Shown here one piece after another: positions 62,347-64,000 of a stretch of 64,000 nucleotides of DNA. How positions within the stretch are numbered: the stretch's first letter is position 1; each line of letters opens with the position of its first letter. Origin of the DNA: an uncultured Pseudomonadota bacterium (GTDB lineage: Bacteria > Pseudomonadota > Gammaproteobacteria > Methylococcales > Methylomonadaceae); contig CAIXED010000001.1 of the NCBI GenBank assembly GCA_903918375.1, positions 1-64,000 on the forward strand. The letters are read 5' to 3'. The notes beneath the pieces are model-generated. The model had not been told where the DNA came from, ran no database searches, and worked only from the letters and a program-made list of their open reading frames with translations. Both the position numbers and the translations under genes were made by a program.

Positions 62347-63104
62347 TGTTCAGTCGGTTTCTGCGTCATCCTCAAACCCTAGCAGCGTTATCTTTATTGC
62401 TGCTAGTGGCGCTGTGGCAATTAGCTGCCACGCTGTTACATAGCAATACTTTACCGACACCGATTAAAGTCGCCACCGTGTTGTGGCAAGCGATAGCGTC
62501 TGGCGAACTGCCTTATCATTTGGGTGCGACTTTATTGCGTTTAATCAGCAGCTTCACCATCGCTATGGTGTTGGGCTGTGGGATTGGCGTGTTATTGGGT
62601 AGACATAAAACTCTGGATGCTTTTTTCGACAACTGGCTGGTGATTTTTTTAAATGTACCGGCTTTAGTGACGATTATTCTTTGCTATGTCTGGTTTGGTT
62701 TGATTGAGTGGGCGGCGATTTTGGCGGTGGTAATTAATAAGCTACCGAATGTGATTGTCACGATCCGCGAAGGCACTCGCACCTTAAATCAAGACTTATT
62801 GGAAATGGCACAAAGTTATCGGTTTAGCCGGCGCAAAACCTTTGTGCATGTGATTTGGCCACAATTGCATCCGTTTGTGATGGCTGCGACTCGCTCTGGT
62901 TTGGCGTTAATCTGGAAGATTATTTTGGTGGTTGAATTATTGGGACGCAGTAATGGCATGGGCTATCAATTGCACTTGTTTTTCCAATTATTTGATGTCG
63001 CCAGTCTGCTGGCTTATACGGTAGCGTTTGTGGCGGTGATTCAATTGATTGAAGTGCTGATATTGAAACCTTTGGATAAAAAAGCCCAACGGTGGCGGCG
63101 ATGA
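62346..63104 (+). CDS. ABC transporter permease (TauC/SsuC-like)
   Basis: The 252-residue inner-membrane protein has about six helices and the coupling-helix motif EMAQSYRFSRRKTFVHVIWPQLHPFVMAATRSGLALIWKI, which in family terms is the EAA loop (read as EMAQSY and WPQLHP). The N-terminal LWQLAATLL and GVLLGRHKTLD blocks fit the SsuC/TauC group. It overlaps both neighbours and clearly works with them. Confidence 0.93.
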   Translation: MFSRFLRHPQTLAALSLLLLVALWQLAATLLHSNTLPTPIKVATVLWQAIASGELPYHLGATLLRLISSFTIAMVLGCGIGVLLGRHKTLDAFFDNWLVIFLNVPALVTIILCYVWFGLIEWAAILAVVINKLPNVIVTIREGTRTLNQDLLEMAQSYRFSRRKTFVHVIWPQLHPFVMAATRSGLALIWKIILVVELLGRSNGMGYQLHLFFQLFDVASLLAYTVAFVAVIQLIEVLILKPLDKKAQRWRR

Positions 63105-63835
63105 GTAGCATTGATATCCATATTGCTAATAAAACCTTTAATGCCGATGGCCGTCAGCATTGTGCGATTGCTGATTTGCAAATCAAGATAGAGCCGAATC
63201 AATTTGTTTGTTTAGTCGGGCCTTCTGGCTGTGGCAAAACCACTTTGTTGAATATCATTGCTGGGCTTGATTCGCAGTTTCAGGGGCAGATTGCTTTAAC
63301 TGAACAAGCTAGACAGCCGCAGATTGGTTATGTATTCCAAAATCCGCGCTTATTGCCTTGGCATACGGTTCGCGAGAATATCGAGCTGGTGTTTGAGCAT
63401 ACTCCGCCAGCTCAATTAATCGATAGTTTGTTAGCGGAAATGCAATTAGCCGACGTGCAAGATGTTTATCCGCAGCGTTTATCGTTGGGAATGCAGCGGC
63501 GAGTGTCGATTATTCGTGCTTTTGCGATTAATCCCGATATTTTGTTGATGGATGAGCCGTTTGTATCGCTGGATGCACCCACTGCGCGGCAGATTAGAAA
63601 TTCGCTGCAAAATCTTTGGTTGCAACGCCCACATACGGTGTTGTTCGTGACTCACGATTTGCGCGAAGCGATTGCTTTAGCGGATCGATTGGTATTTTTA
63701 TCAGCCTCGCCGATGCAGGTGGTCGGCGATATTGCGGTGACGATTGATCGTCAACAACGTAACGATGCTGAGCAAATTGAGCAATTTAGACAGCATTTAC
63801 TCCAACATTTTCCGGCTATTAACAGCCTTTTGTAA
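63101..63835 (+). CDS. ABC transporter ATPase (TauB/SsuB-like)
   Basis: The ATG at 63101 overlaps the permease stop (ATGA) and gives 244 residues; an in-frame GTG three codons earlier is less likely. It has Walker A GPSGCGKTTL, the Q-loop YVFQNPRLLPWHTV, signature LSLGMQRRVSIIRAF and Walker B ILLMDEPFVSLD, with the H-loop in FVTHD. The signature LSLGM replaces LSGGM, a modest variation. It completes the three-gene importer. Confidence 0.94.
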   Translation: MSSIDIHIANKTFNADGRQHCAIADLQIKIEPNQFVCLVGPSGCGKTTLLNIIAGLDSQFQGQIALTEQARQPQIGYVFQNPRLLPWHTVRENIELVFEHTPPAQLIDSLLAEMQLADVQDVYPQRLSLGMQRRVSIIRAFAINPDILLMDEPFVSLDAPTARQIRNSLQNLWLQRPHTVLFVTHDLREAIALADRLVFLSASPMQVVGDIAVTIDRQQRNDAEQIEQFRQHLLQHFPAINSLL

Positions 63836-63848
63836 CCGAGGTTTTCAG

Positions 63849-64000
63849 ATGAACATGAAACGTATTTTAAGCGCCGCCTTATTAGTAATCGCCAGCCAAC
63901 TCAGCTTTGCCGAAACCAAAGCGATTAGAGGCTTTGATACTGGCAGTTATCAGCAAATTTTGACCGAGAAAAACAATCAAGGCTTTATGTTGGTGATTTG
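63849..64000 (+). CDS. Secreted protein, possibly thioredoxin-like, N-terminal part only
   Basis: Fifty codons are visible before the window ends. They encode a signal peptide (MNMKRILSAALLVIASQLSFA) and a mature start ETKAIRGFDTGSY, then LTEKNNQGFMLVI. This resembles the lead-in to a thioredoxin-like domain, where the active-site Cys would follow just beyond the end. GAGG lies 7 nt before the ATG. It sits 13 bp after the ABC ATPase gene, in the same direction, so it may be part of the same unit. Confidence 0.6.
   Translation, partial: MNMKRILSAALLVIASQLSFAETKAIRGFDTGSYQQILTEKNNQGFMLVI

Overview
The window reads as a chromosome segment of a gammaproteobacterium of moderate GC content. The evidence is gene order: rpsB-tsf-pyrH-frr-uppS-cdsA-dxr-rseP with map-glnD divergent from rpsB, and ygfB-pepP-ubiH divergent from zapA-ssrS (6S RNA), are gammaproteobacterial layouts. 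Several genes give the impression of a Methylococcales-type (methanotroph) genome, but that is an inference and no diagnostic methane-oxidation gene lies in the window.

Positions 1-13.8 kb form a urea block. On the minus strand an outer-membrane porin is followed by the urea ABC transporter urtABCDE, a small membrane protein, ureD and ureA. The block is then interrupted by an IS110-family transposase whose 5' end lies at the window edge, where ureB would be expected. Divergent from it are a secreted protein of unknown function, a very large hybrid histidine kinase whose sensor is an NCS1-type permease plus a nine-cysteine segment, and a REC-LuxR response regulator. This looks like a dedicated sensing system for the urea operon.

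Positions 13.8-36.9 kb are mostly housekeeping: rpiA / ilvA-waaA-argG, a decayed IS3 transposase, tRNA-Lys, dsbC, the rseP-to-rpsB cluster, map-glnD, a lytic transglycosylase, ubiH-pepP-ygfB and zapA-6S RNA.

Positions 36.9-44.2 kb are a defence island placed directly after 6S RNA. It holds a type I restriction-modification system (hsdR, hsdM, hsdS), a truncated DUF1016 gene wedged between hsdM and hsdS, a VapB antitoxin lacking its N-terminal domain, and an orphan HigA-type antitoxin.

Positions 44.3-54.4 kb look like a light- and stress-response region. A CarH/LitR-type B12 photoreceptor repressor diverges from an unusual sigma-70-family factor, followed by hflK-hflC-ftsH, a small membrane protein, a TIGR01777 epimerase, a DNA photolyase and a Blc-type lipocalin. 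Six TGTACA hexamers lie within 405 bp around and inside the start of the sigma gene and are good candidates for CarH operators. This is the window's best candidate for an undescribed regulatory system, together with the permease-kinase.

Positions 54.4-64 kb hold two orphan BrnA-like antitoxin genes (one truncated), a DUF1640 protein, yaiI, a P-type ATPase resembling the Na+/K+-ATPase (P2C) group, tag-yajD-moaA on the minus strand, a small exported protein, and a TauABC/SsuABC-like ABC transporter followed by the first 50 codons of a secreted protein.
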